DNA from: Brienomyrus brachyistius
Taxonomy: Eukaryota > Chordata > Actinopteri > Osteoglossiformes > Mormyridae
Direction: 5' to 3'
DNA length: 64,000 nt
Assembly: GCF_023856365.1 (NCBI RefSeq)
Contig: NC_064549.1
Span: 9,689,608 to 9,753,607 of the forward strand
Made by a program: the position numbers and the translations under genes. Below are positions 51,696 through 63,645 of the stretch, one piece after another; positions within the stretch are counted from its first letter, which is position 1; each line of letters begins with the position of its first letter. Under the pieces are notes generated by a model. The model ran no database searches, was not told where the DNA came from, and saw only the letters and a program-made list of their open reading frames with translations.

Positions 51696-52925
51696 CCTCT
51701 TTCAAGGTTCAGTCCATTGTATTTCTTTACTGCCCCCCAACTGCAACCCTGTACTTAATAATAGGTATGGATGGATGGTTGGATGGATGGATGGATAAAT
51801 GAACCCTGTTCAGAGATAAAGAGCTGGACTTTTTCCAGAGTGAACTAAACACCAGTTGCATCAAAAGGATACACTTTGGGACTCCATCTGAATTTTCAAT
51901 CTGATTCAATTTATCAATACCCACCTGGGTGAGTAATCTGAAGAGGGCTGTAACAGCACAGGTTAAGCTGCTAAGAGCACAGACCGAACCGGCACGGACC
52001 TCAACCAAAGCAGGCCATTTGTTACTTGTGGGGGCTTCGTGGGTCTTAAGGTGGACCTGGAGGAGCCCGGATCGAAGACCAGGTGGCGTTAAAGCGATTG
52101 CTGCGGTGCGGAGCGATTACAGGGCGTCTTTGTGGCTCCTAGCAACTTGATTCATCACATATGGAAGTGGGAGGAGAGGAGGCCGGGGCGGAAGGAAGGA
52201 GCAGAACTGCGTAAACACCCCCCCCTCCCCCACTGGCGGTAACACTGTGCTGCTGAATGGCCTCATTGTGACCTGGTGGACTCCTCCCTGCCTCTCCACC
52301 AATCTCCACGCATGTCTCTTCCCCACAGTCACTCTCCCGACTCCCTATTTCCCTCTTTTGTAGACCCGGCTGAATGCTCTCCTTTCGCCCTATAAATCTG
52401 TTGGCCTCGTTTACACGCAAAGACGTCACTTTTGGGAAAGGCGCTACAATAACAAACCGCACAATGAAGTGACTCCGTTGTCTAGCCATGCTTCTGCAGC
52501 CGCTGCGTAGCAGTGCGACGTGTCCGCAGACATGAAAGTGATTCCTTTTCACATTTCGTCTTCACCGGGCCTTTTTTCATCTCTAACTGCCCTCGGCGTC
52601 TGTGTCAGCCGGTCTTCCTGGTCCTTTTCCACACAAATCACAAAGCCGTCTCTATATGGAGACGAAAAGGCCAGGCGCTCCTGCCGGGTCCCAAACTCAC
52701 TGCCAGTTGGGCTGGTTAACTACGTACAGGTCAACCAGTAAGCTGGAAGTCCAAATAACTGAGCCATAATCCTTGATCCTGCCTAGTCTCTGTCTGCGAA
52801 AATATTTATGAATAGGCATGAAGCAGGGCAACCCATAGTATTGACATATGGGGGGGGATTTTGTTTCTAAATATCATCTTAATATAGATAAGATAAGACA
52901 AGATAACATAAATATAGACATATAT

Positions 52926-53035
52926 ACATCCATCCTTCCATCCATTTTCTGCAACTGCTTCTCCTATTCAGGGTCGTGGGGAGTATGGAGCCTAACCTGA
53001 AGGTTACAGGCACCGGGCAGGAAACAACACAAGTG
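52926..53035 (-). mobile_element. SINE 3' fragment, antisense
   Basis: catccatccttccatccatt then ctgcttctcctattcagggt, tggagcctaacc and caccgggcaggaaacaacac correspond to the tail half of the 13.1 kb SINE. The head is missing. Confidence 0.65.
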
Positions 53036-53084
53036 ATATATTTACATATACACATATATACAAAAAAATGAGAAAATGGTACAT

Positions 53085-53185
53085 GTGCGGTTCAGCAGGT
53101 TAGGCTACTCTGCCTGTGATTCGCAGGCTTGAATCCCACCCTTGGCAGCTTAATCACATGTCCATTGGGCCCTTAACCCCTCAAA
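53085..53185 (+). mobile_element. SINE head fragment, sense
   Basis: ggttcagcaggttaggctac (box-A-like) and aggcttgaatcccac (box-B-like), followed by cattgggcccttaacccc. It appears cut by or adjacent to the next element. Confidence 0.55.
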
Positions 53186-53189
53186 ATGC

Positions 53190-53672
53190 AACACAACCTT
53201 CATGTTGGTGTAAAACTATGATATTACGTCTGTCAAATTGTGTCAGCTTAACCATTTCAAAACCTCTCCTAAAATCACCGCAGTATTTGCAGCGACTGCC
53301 CAATAAATACATGTATTTTTTGACTCAACCACTATGCCACCTCATTTGGCTAATCAGTACCTTATTGAGTTATTTAACAAAACAAATCAATCAATTGAGC
53401 TGAAGGACATACGTAAGGCATAGATGGAATGGCTGAGGTGCCCCTGAGGAGAGGTTGGGAACTTAAGCGAAGTTTATCTAGCTGTCCAACAAGATAACTA
53501 TAAGTTTTTGCGAACAGGTGAAATTCTTGTTTATTTTTTACTGTATTTATGGTTCATTTGTATATAATATAATGTTAAATTGTGTTTTTGTTTCAAAGCA
53601 AATACATCCATACAACCAAGAAAAATAGTCATAAACATTTTCTTTGACTGCCTAAGACTTTTGCACAGTACT
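53190..53672 (-). mobile_element. Tc1-like MITE, longer copy 2
   Basis: The right end gactgcctaagacttttgcacagtact is the complement of the 34.06 kb left end, with one more matching stretch. Read on the minus strand it shares the order gcagtcaaag, ttaggagaggttttgaaatg, aagctgacaca, gttttacaccaacatgaagg with the 34.1 kb copy, plus about 160 bp absent there. Confidence 0.65.
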
Positions 53673-56600
53673 ATATGTGTATAGATCAGGATGGAAGATG
53701 GAAAATAAGCCTTCTAATGTGTCTTTGGTTGTGCAAATGATAAATAAGGCATTATTTCAAAAACTGGAAATACTGTGATTGTGTAGGAAGGGCTTTTATA
53801 TACAGAATCCATTTTAGCTAAATACCTGTAACTCTAGGCTGAAATAGTTAACTAACTCAGTGCAGAGCTCCATCCAGCTGGGTTGGTTACTTACTGCTGG
53901 AATCGTCAGAGGGCTGGCTGTCGCACTGGACGTCCACTTGCCCAAAAGTCATGTCGTCACCCCCTTTTACGTCAGTACCTGCGGAGAACTGCATTTTTTT
54001 CTAACCACACCCAATCAGTCAGCAGGGCCACACCCACAAAAAATAAATCATTCTCATTCTTCTCTTGTTCCTTAGAAGGACAAGGCACGCAGTCTGATCC
54101 CAGGCAAAGTGTCGCGCGTGTGTTTGCTTTTCCAGCATGTAAACACTTTCCATCGAGGCAAAACAGGCAGTTAGCTGGTTCTGAGAACCTGAACTCAAAT
54201 GAACTTTAGCTTCTCCTTAAGCCAAGATCATAGACTGAAAGCCTCCTCTCAGGCTCCGTGTATTCTCCATTAAAAATTAACAAATGAAAGAATGAATGAA
54301 TTGATAAATCGATGGATGGATGGATGGATGAATGGATGGATGGAAGAATAAAAACTCAATTTGTTTAGCTTTCTTCAGGTTGAACACTTTACGCCTTTCT
54401 ATAATTCAGTCTATTGCCAGCACTATTGATATAATGTAATCCATTGTTGTTCGAAATAGCTACCCAGTTGGCAGGATAATTGCATTTTGTTACAACTGAA
54501 GGCTTCTGCCTTGCGACGGAAACTGGTTGGACAAACACACAACCATTGGCTTTGTGCATTATCCTTTGTGTGGGCCTTGCACCCATTCATTCTGCTCACA
54601 TACTCAGGCCTTTTCAGTCTTCCATTTCTTATTACAGGCAGCCCGCAGGACACGAACCAGAGCCGTTCCCTAAGTCTGCCTTTATGCCAAATTTGTAGCT
54701 AAGTCAGAAAAACAATAATACAGTTCATGATGACGACGATGACGATAGTTATAATAATAGTAACGACGTACAGTAATGTATGTAGAGACACTGAAGCTGC
54801 ACTTCTTCACAAACATCTCAAAGTAGCGCATGCATTTGTTATTATGATCCATTGCAGTTAACTCTAGATTTTTCATATAATAGGCTTGACGTGGTCCGTT
54901 CGTAAGTACGAGTTTTCCGTAAGTCGGACAGTCTTAACGCCGGGGATTGACTGTTTCTGGTGATGTGAGTTTAACGGTCTGTTTGTCGGTGACAGACTTC
55001 TCCGGGTATCCCAACTGCCTCTGGATGTCAGAGTCGGTTCAGCCTCTGAGTCACAGCAGAGAGGCTGCGGCCCCTGTGACGTTTCGCATGAATAAAGCCC
55101 AGCAAGACTAACCCGTGACCTCATAAAGGCAAGCAGTATGACACAGAGGGCAGTGACGCACATAAACATACGAGAAAGCAAACGAGAAATGAAGAGTAAA
55201 CACCTCGATCGGACCCCTGTGTTCTGAAAGGCCCAGGGATCGAGGTGAGATACAGAGATAAGCAGTTCTGTGGCTTGCTGTTGCAGCTTTCTGCTGCATG
55301 TACAACAACAAGGGGGATTCCTGCGTGTCAAAGCCCGCATGAAAGTACGCTTAAAATCAGTTCAACTAGCTCTTATAGCAGGCACAGAAAAGTCCAAAAA
55401 CTTTGTTTCCCAAATATTTATTTCTGGAACTTTCAAACTAGCAGCCAACATAAGCACATTCAGTACAACCGTTGAGAGTTAAATTAACTGACCCCGATAA
55501 AAATACCAACCGGCCCTTTAAATGCACATTTACAGGAAGAAAAATATATACACATAAAAAGATGCAAATAAAGAATTAAACAGGTAACAGACTGACAAAC
55601 TACTTTCGTGGAAAAAAAAAACATAAGAACAAGTAATAGGTATTGAGATTTTTAGTCTATTAATCATTAATGAAGATTATTAGGCTTTACTATGGTCTGT
55701 TTTTCTTACTTCATTGTTAATGAATTTCAAGAAGGGGGTCCATGTTTTCAAAAATAAGTCTTGTCGTAAGAAGGTTCTAGATCATCGCTGGATGTATTGG
55801 ACCATAGTTTGAGTCACTGCTTAAGGGAAGAGGGATCCACCGACGCTATCGCACAATAATTCGACATCCTGAAAGCATGGCTAGTCGAGCCTGAGTATCT
55901 TACATTGGGCCTACAACCAAGGATGTTCTACGCACCTTATTTACAAAGGATATCATTTTTCTGAACTGTGTTTTGTATCAGTAGAGGTCCTCCTGAAGCA
56001 TTTCTTGATGCAAGATGACTGAATGAAGCACGTCGGCTCCAAGCAGAAAAAGGAACAAGAAGCGCAAAGAGAACGGACAGGGTTGGAAGACTTTTGACTC
56101 GAAAACCTCCTAAACACTTTGAAATGGCGCAGAGCAAACGGTGTGAGCGGCATAGTCTTCTAATACAAATTAGACATGACTGACTGTACAGAGACAAGGG
56201 GTGAAAAAAAAATCACAGGGTTTAAAACAGCATGCTTGCCCTCAAAGGAAAATATAAATATTTAGTTTAAGCATTTTTGTGAAGACCATATTAATACATG
56301 AATACATATGTGGGGCAGTGCGTGGTTGGAAAGATTCAGAAAATGAGCAAAAGGCAAAATATGAGGCTAGATCTTAAGAAAAGGTTGCAGAAAAAGTAAG
56401 CGGACGAAGACTTGGCAATCAGGATATCTGATCTCAACGGTGCCGCATGGCACGTGAAACGTGGTGCAGCCCTGCTCTGCCTAATCGCATGACCTAAGCG
56501 ACCTCTCTCCTGCCTTCCTCTTCCCGCTGGAATGCCGACATGATCAACGGGCGTTTTGACTAGTCAAATGTAAGGCCGCACCATTGCTAACAGAGAACGC

Positions 56601-57166
56601 AAAGTCGGGAAATACGAACCTCTGTTCCGTTCTGATGCAAATGAGGAGCGACTGCTTGTGGATGTGCATCGTGTTACGGGAGCATTACTGTCTACTGCAT
56701 GGAGGTGCAGTGGAGGGAAAGGATCAGGGTCGGGGAAGACGGATTGGCTCACGTTTTTTGAGCTTGGCAAAGATCACGTGCACCGGGTAACGGGCGAAGC
56801 AGATGGCATCGGTTCCGGTTCTGCCGTGTTTAGTGTTGTGTGACCACAAAGACAGGTGAAGCAGTGGTTTCTCATTACTGCATTAAATGCACAAACGCCA
56901 AATACGTTAAACAAGCAAAGAATATCTGACATAAATGCAAGTCTGTGAGGATCAATGAGGGAGATTAGCGAACTTGATTTGTCAGAATCATCCAATAAAT
57001 AGCATATAAAATCCAACCACAAATCCCAGTGTCAGGTCATTCTTTAAGCATGTATCTTTGGAGGACTAAAATCTAATATTTTTCCAGGCTGAAATAAATC
57101 TACAGCAGTTCAGGAATCCTGTTGAACCTGCAACCACAGATATTGGAATATTCAGGAGGGAATATC
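53673..57166. other. intron 1 or intergenic, no gene seen
   Basis: It contains an (ATGG)n stretch near 54310-54345 and short direct motifs ttcgtaagtacgag / ccgtaagtcgga at 54899-54927. The ORFs at 53883-54209, 54873-55340 and 55937-56197 resemble no family I know. Confidence 0.4.
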
Positions 57167-57337
57167 GTGGCCTGTACTACGAAGCGGGGTTACTGGCTTA
57201 TCGGGGTAACTTGTCGGATTTATCATAGTCTGGGCAAAATATAAGTGAATGAATATGAAGTCCATTTAAACTGCGGTACCTTAAATCCAACAAGTTACCC
57301 CGATAAGCCAGTAACCCCGCTTTGTAGTACAGGCCAC
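57167..57337. mobile_element. snap-back MITE with 54-bp arms
   Basis: Arms 57167-57220 and 57284-57337 (gtggcctgtactacgaagcg ... and complement) are 54 bases each with two mismatches, around a 63-base loop. No ORF. No obvious target duplication. Confidence 0.75.
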
Positions 57338-58579
57338 AGGTCTTATTCCCACTCTGACAGCCGCTTCCCAAGCAGTACCATCGTTGTCAAAGCGCCCCCA
57401 TGATTACCGTCTGATGTTTTCGGAACGCGAGGTATTTCGATGTCACTCATTCCCGGAACACCAGAATCAGTTCCATCATTTAAACAAACTTTTACTTCCC
57501 TTGTATCGCACCCCCAGTAGAACACGCTGGTCTGAATAAACAAATGGATGTGCTGTAAGCTATTTCAGTGCATTTTGGATGAAGGTGTCTACTATTATAA
57601 TAACAACAATACCACTTTCAGGATGTGGTTTTATCAGAACCATCCGTCTAAACACACCCACGGTGCGGCCCTACTGTAACACTGCTGAGGTTAGTAAACA
57701 GGAGATCAAGAACGTTCCTGCTATCCCAGGCATTTCAAAACGGAGGTGGAAATCACGCAGGGCTGTTTTTTTTTGGTGGATAAGCTTGAGTGGGGTTATG
57801 CAAGGGGGGGGTAAGTTAGCCCCCCCACAGCTCCCCAACCCTGCCCCCATGCATCAACAAGGCTCTCTCTCCCTAGCTATGAGGTGTACTCCTTTCAATT
57901 GGCACAGGGCACAGGGGACAATGGTACTTTTGTAAGCTAACGAGTTTAGATCCATAAGTGTTTCCCAAACCAGTCAGTCTATGTTTTTGCTCCCTCCCAG
58001 TCAGTACACATTTCTGCTCCCTCTCAGCTCCCGGGAGTGGACCGTCCCCGAGGACCGGACTAGGCAACACTGCCATAAGAGAAACAGATGTGGGGGGGGT
58101 GAGTCTGAGAGGAAAGTCGTTTAGGGGGAGAAGGCATTGATTAAGAAAAATATCCAGGGCAAAAAAAAGTTTACATTTTAAGGGGCTTATTGATGAGGAA
58201 TGAAAGAAACTAGGAGGACCGTAAATCCCCCGATAAACAGGCAGCAGAGATGTGACTGAGTTACTGGTCCAACTCTCACTGCAGCCGCTACGCCAGAAAA
58301 TGAGTAAACATGTTCTTTTTAGTAACATCAATTCCGTGCAAATACAAAACAGCTTTTGGTAAAACCCAAAAATAGCTACAAAAATAAATGCCGACAGGCT
58401 CCGAGTATTCTCTGGGCGAGACTGTAGCCTGACACCTTCAGGACTGCGGAAGCTCAGCTCCACTCCATGCGAGTGGAATTTGCATGTATGCCTTTGGTCC
58501 GAACAGGTTCATTCTCGGTGGCTTTCATCCCCTACTACGAAGACGTGTAATTACACTAAATTGCATCTGTAGCCTCTGT
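57338..58579. other. intron 1 or intergenic, no gene seen
   Basis: The 196-residue minus-strand ORF 57873-58463 is not recognised. Part of it overlaps a stretch (about 57985-58075, ccgaggaccggactaggcaa) that looks like a fish dispersed repeat, so I leave it uncalled. Confidence 0.35.
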
Positions 58580-58735
58580 AGTTCAACAAGCAGGGCATTG
58601 TACGAACTATGCAAAGATTGTAGGTTCAAAAATTAGGGAACAAGCAACCCACAGCCCTAGTGTGTCCTGTCTGGAACACACCCCGGCCTTGCGACTGCGC
58701 TTCTTGGGATAGACTCCAGGCTACCCTGTGCTAGA
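58580..58735 (+). mobile_element. tRNA-derived SINE, diverged
   Basis: gtagttcaacaagcagggc (box-A-like) and gattgtaggttcaaaaatt (box-B-like), then a body ending cttgggatagactccaggct, which is the end of the common fish SINE body. Confidence 0.5.
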
Positions 58736-60049
58736 GAAATTGTTGTGAAATACATGTAGATGACTTACCTATATCACACATGACATTCCCACAGAGCTGT
58801 AATATAGGTACTGCAGCCATTTCAATCATGACTGCCATCCTGGATGGAATTTTGATCAGCAAATGACCTGCGTGACCTCATCCCCTAGTAACCAATAATT
58901 GTAGCCAGACAAGTTAAATCAGGTACATTTCTTCAGAAATAGTGCTTAAATTAGGAGTTTTAAGTCACTTAAAACATTATGAATCCTGCTCTAAAACCGA
59001 AAGGGTCATCTGATGAAGAGTTAATTTTCTGGCGAAGAATCTAGTGTCATTTTTCCATCTTCCCAGCATAATCAATGATTGCATACTTCATGAATGCAAA
59101 GCAGGCTCAGCATGTTTGTTGATAAATCAGCGAGGTATGGACAGTTCTTGGCAGCAGTGATTATTAAGAAAGGTAACGTGGCCGCAATAGGACTGTAATC
59201 CCAGCCCAGGCTTTGTGATATTTAACGATCGTATCCAAGTTCAGCTGATTGTCCCCTGTGGCCCATAAAGGCACTGTGTTCCCCAGATACACTCCCGACC
59301 TGACCAATCAGCTTCTTTACATACAGCTTCTCACAAGACGTCACAACGGTGAGCTAGTGCTGATTGGGGAATCTGCACGTCTTTCACCACCAGCAAACAA
59401 GCAAGCTGCATGAGCTTAAAAGTCAGGTAAAAGACAGCTGTCTCTTTCAGAGCACTGTATCGTTTATCGGTGGTAGTCATCGACAGATAACAAAAATCAG
59501 AGCCCTATGTGTGGAAGTAGAGCAATATTTACAGAGCTTCAGAACTTCGCAACACAATGAGTAGATGGCGCTTGGTGATATGCATACACACAATACAGGA
59601 AATATAAAGCAGTGGTCAAATTGTAAAAACATTTCAAGGGGGAGGGTTGTGAGGAAGTCCTGTGGCAGACGATTGTCACACCCGGGCTGAACCCCTCCAT
59701 ACATAATGCGCCTCTAGGGAAAAGCTCTAGATAACTTTGACCCTAATTAGACGATTGTGCAGATTGATTGAACAATAGGCTAAACCAGGATTTCGGCACG
59801 TCACCAGATTCTATGTGTTTAACAGCGTATAAGCCCAGAAAAACAAGCTGAGTGTTGAGGAACTAAATGGCTCGGTTGATGCTGAGCGCGTCTGCTGAGA
59901 TGGGGAGGCCGGCCAAGCAAGCATTCTGCAGGACTAAGAGGGCATTACATTAGCTGAACAAGTATGAGGGGCATTGGGGATTGGGGGGGGGGGGGGGGCT
60001 TAACAATAACATTATTCTTGTTTCGGTGCACAGATTATCTACCAAGGAA
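58736..60049. other. intron 1 or intergenic, no gene seen
   Basis: No recognised feature apart from a G run at about 59983-59998. Confidence 0.4.
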
Positions 60050-60207
60050 CAAGGGTGGATAGCTCAGTTCCAGAAAGTAAAAATCCAGACCAAGATTTTG
60101 TTTCAACCAACCAGTTGAGTCTCTGTGACTCTTTATGCTTAACTAGTTGGTTGAAACAAAATCTTGGTCTGGATTTTTACTTTCTGGACCTGAGCTATCC
60201 ACCTCTG
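60050..60207. mobile_element. hAT-like palindromic MITE with 57-bp arms
   Basis: Arms 60055-60111 and 60146-60202 (gtggatagctcagttccaga ... and complement) match over 57 bases with one mismatch, around a 34-base loop. The outer ends read caagggtgga and tccacctctg, close to the CAGRGGTG-type ends of hAT elements. The 8-bp flanks do not match each other, so superfamily is tentative. Confidence 0.7.
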
Positions 60208-62339
60208 ATAAAAAATACTAATGTGTGTAACACCACAGTCTCAGACTCACAAACCCAGCTGGAAGTGGCGAGACAAGTCAGGTCTCATGCTGATCTTCCA
60301 GTCACACATTCACCATGATGAATAGGAACTCCGCTTCATCCGAACCATAAATCACCTCCAAGGGTTTGTTGCCGCTCTTAGGAAACTCGTCATTTGCATT
60401 TAAGTTTCTTTTGCAGAACCTTTTTCCGAAAGCAACACACACACAAGCGAGTCAGATAGTAATAAGCATACAGCAAGAAGCCAACTTAGGTACAAGGGCT
60501 AATTTGTGGTTATTTGTGTAAACAAATATGGCATATAAATATATTCCATATTCACACACACAAAAAAGTATCGCACCTATCTTGACACTTGACTGAGTGA
60601 TACGATAAGACTGGGGGAGTGGAAGGCTAGGGTTACAATAGACTTACAATACTGTATCTTTTTCAATTACAATACTCTGGGAAGTAACAAATCTGTGATT
60701 CTATCTAGATTAGCAACACATCAATCATTATAAGCTTAGTAAACATTCTCAAAAGTTGAGAGAATGAAACATTAACAAGGACGTGGAAAAGTATCTAGAG
60801 GAGCACTGAGACAGATTTGATTTTTTTTTTTAACTAATTTAGCACTGTGTTGCTGTTCTGCTCGCTCTCCGTCTGTGAGCTGCCCGGCCATATATGGAGA
60901 AGTAACAACAGGCTAACACATGCCTGCCAATTGCTTTCGATGATAATGCAAGATTTCTTTGCTCTGCTAGAAAGTTCTCGCATTTTAACTCCCCATCATG
61001 TGTTTGATGACACCCAGTGCAGTGAGCACTTCAGCATGAAATAATATTAACACGTGTTACTTTTTTTACTTTTTACAATTTAAATTCCAGTTTTCAGACC
61101 TCGGCATAGTGTCTGAAATCTTGTGTTCATCCTGAAAACCCAACCAGCTTCCCGGAGCCTTCCAGGGCGTGAAAGGTTGGGTGTGGTGACTAACTGGTTT
61201 CAGGGCTGTATTCCTCGGGACCCTTTTCAGACACCAAAACAAACCCGTGAGATTCACTCCACAGGTTTAGCAAAGAATCAACATTACAAAACTCACTTCG
61301 ACTAGCATGTCAGCACCAAAACAAGCTGGGAGTACAGAAGGGGACGTCCTGTGGTCCTCACTCCCTCCCCCCACCACTCTCCCAGTACCACCAGCAGGGG
61401 AGGTAAGACACAGCGGGTCACGTTAAGCAGACTTGGGCCGGATGTGGCCGTCATTTCCTACTCTTTATCTCCCAGACAATGGCCAGCTGACATGGCCCCC
61501 CCAGCTCACCGGGGCTGGAGGACGCTCTCCAGAAGGGTCCACAGATTAATGAATAAATTATTCAAATTAAAAAAAGGCCCAACAAGTGAAGAGAAAGGCT
61601 GGGGGCAGGTCCGCCGTAAGGGGATATGAGGCGCTGCACCAGCTACCAAATGAATGGAAAAAGTTTCAGTGGAACACGGAGGCCATTGAATAAACATGGT
61701 GAGCTGTGACTCACCGCGCTTTAGCCGCTGGAACCAGAGATGCCGAAAACAGCAGCACGCCCCCCCAAACCCAAAATCCCTGAACCAAAAATGCAGCTAT
61801 TCCCAGTTCAGACTGTCAGGTAGCGTCAGACGCTGAACGTGTCACGGTAGGAGGTTTTATCTGGACGAATTTCAGTTTGCGTGCCGGTTATCTCTGCGTA
61901 TGAAGGTGGCTGGAGTACTGCTGTTATTTCCTCACCGGGAAACATCACGCCGCCACCAGCATGACATGAGCTATCAAATTAAATGGTTTGGTCACCAATG
62001 TGCGTCGCGAAAGAAATCCCTCAGAACTGTGAAGGCAATGGCCAGTGTTAAACCGTCATAGGCAAAGAAATGAGAGGCACAACTTAATAGGGGGTGACTC
62101 AACTTAATCATTTAAATAGGAAAGGTCTGTTTATTGGAGGGCGCCAAATTAAAGTCAGATTTTTAAGCCAAATTATATTGTGGGGGTAGACATCCCCCCT
62201 CATAATTAAGCCCCTGGTCAAAGGTGGTTTCTGTATATTAACGATTGTTTAGCCATCAGATAAATATGAATGAAATTGCACAAGTAACTTGTTTTTGAAA
62301 CGCCGATGCATAAGTACATTATTATTGTTGATGCTGTTG
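60208..62339. other. intron 1 or intergenic, no gene seen
   Basis: No exon, RNA gene or clear repeat recognised on either strand. ORFs at 60847-61044 and 61351-61629 are short and unmatched. Confidence 0.4.
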
Positions 62340-62391
62340 TGGATCAGTGGCAAGGTACCTGAAGGGCAGCACTGTTGAATCCCAGCTCCTC

Positions 62392-62429
<38 letters not shown>

Positions 62430-62518
62430 TTGTATGTTCTGTCCAGTTCGTGTTTGTTTCCTCCGAGTCGAACGACATGCAGGTGGATTAACTGCCACTT
62501 CAAAAATGCCTATGTTGT
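62340..62518 (+). mobile_element. tRNA-derived SINE that seeds the 62.5 kb array
   Basis: ggatcagtggcaaggtacct and gttgaatcccagctcc form the head. After a (TG)n insertion (about 62393-62425) the body continues cagtttgtatgttctgtcca, tttgtttcctccgagtcgaa, gacatgcaggtggattaact. This aligns block by block with the reverse complement of the 13.1 kb copy. Confidence 0.7.
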
Positions 62519-63645
62519 GTGTATGTGTGTGCCCTGTGGCAGACTGCCATCTCACCAGGGTGTACCTGTGCCCTGTGCTGCATGTGGCAATCTGCCGTCT
62601 CAGTAGGGTGTACCTGTGCCCTGCGGCAGACTGCCATCTCACCAGGGTGTACCTGTGCCCTGTGCTGCATGTGGCAATCTGCCGTCTCAGTAGGGTGTAC
62701 CTGTGCCCTGTGCTGCCTGCGGCAGACTGCCGTCTCAGTAGGGTGTACCTGTGCCCTGTGGCAGACTGCCGTCTCAGTAGGGTGTACCTGTGCCCTGTGC
62801 TGCCTGCGGCAGACTGCCGTCTCAGTAGGGTGTACCTGTGCCCTGTGCTGCCTGCGGCAGACTGCCGTCTCAGTAGGGTGTACCTGTGCCCTGTGCTGCC
62901 TGCGGCAGACTGCCGTCTCAGTAGGGTGTACCTGTGCCCTGTGCTGCCTGCGGCAGACTGCCGTCTCAGTAGGGTGTACCTGTGCCCTGTGCTGCCTGCG
63001 GCAGACTGCCGTCTCAGCAGGGTGTACCTGTGCCCTGTGCTGCCTGCGGCAGACTGCCGTCTCAGCAGGGTGTACCTGTGCCCTGTGATGCCTGTGGCAG
63101 ACTGCCATCTCAGTAGGGTGTACTTGTGCCCTGTGCTGCCTGTGGCAGACTGCCGTCTCAGTAGGGTGTACCTGTGCCCTGTGCTGCCTGCGGCAGACTG
63201 CCGTCTCAGCAGGGTGTACCTGTGCCCTGTGATGCCTGTGGCAGACTGCCATCTCAGTAGGGTGTACTTGTGCCCTGTGCTGCCTGTGGCAGACTGCCGT
63301 CTCAGCAGGGTGTACCTGTGCCCTGTGATGCCTGTGGCAGACTGCCGTCTCAGCAGGGTGTACCTGTGCCCTGTGATGCCTGTGGCAGACTGCCATCTCA
63401 GTAGGGTGTACTTGTGCCCTGTGCTGCCTGTGGCAGACTGCCGTCTCAGTAGGGTGTACCTGTGCCCTGTGCCCTGTGCTGCCTGTGGCAGACTGCCATC
63501 TCAGTAGGGTGTACTTGTGCCCTGTGCTGCCTGTGGCAGACTGCCGTCTCAGTAGGGTGTACCTGTGCCCTGTGCCCTGTGCTGCCTGTGGCAGACTGCC
63601 ATCTCAGTAGGGTGTACTTGTGCCCTGTGCTGCCTGTGGCAGACT
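62519..63645. repeat. 48/39-bp minisatellite derived from a SINE body
   Basis: The main unit is 48 bp: ccctgtgctgcctgcggcag then actgccgtctcagtagggtg and tacctgtg. Some units are 39 bp, lacking the second half-motif. There are roughly two dozen units. From about 63070 on, c/t variants repeat in multi-unit blocks (for example atgcctgtggcagactgcca alternating with ctgcctgtggcagactgccg), i.e. a higher-order structure. Unit lengths are multiples of 3, so long open frames (62347-63507 plus; 62500-63396 minus) appear without being genes. Confidence 0.92.

Noticed and set aside
54873..55340. 155-residue minus-strand ORF considered as a possible prkd2 N-terminal exon
   Set aside because: It has no resemblance to the PKD N-terminus and no suitable donor phase for joining the Glu split at 41347.
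57873..58463. 196-residue minus-strand ORF
   Set aside because: No recognisable domain, overlaps a probable dispersed repeat, no splice or conservation evidence.
62347..63507. 386-residue Cys-rich repeat protein (16-residue repeats) and a 298-residue antisense ORF
   Set aside because: Array units of 48 and 39 bp keep any frame open; the start lies in a SINE and a TG microsatellite; no signal of codon-level constraint.
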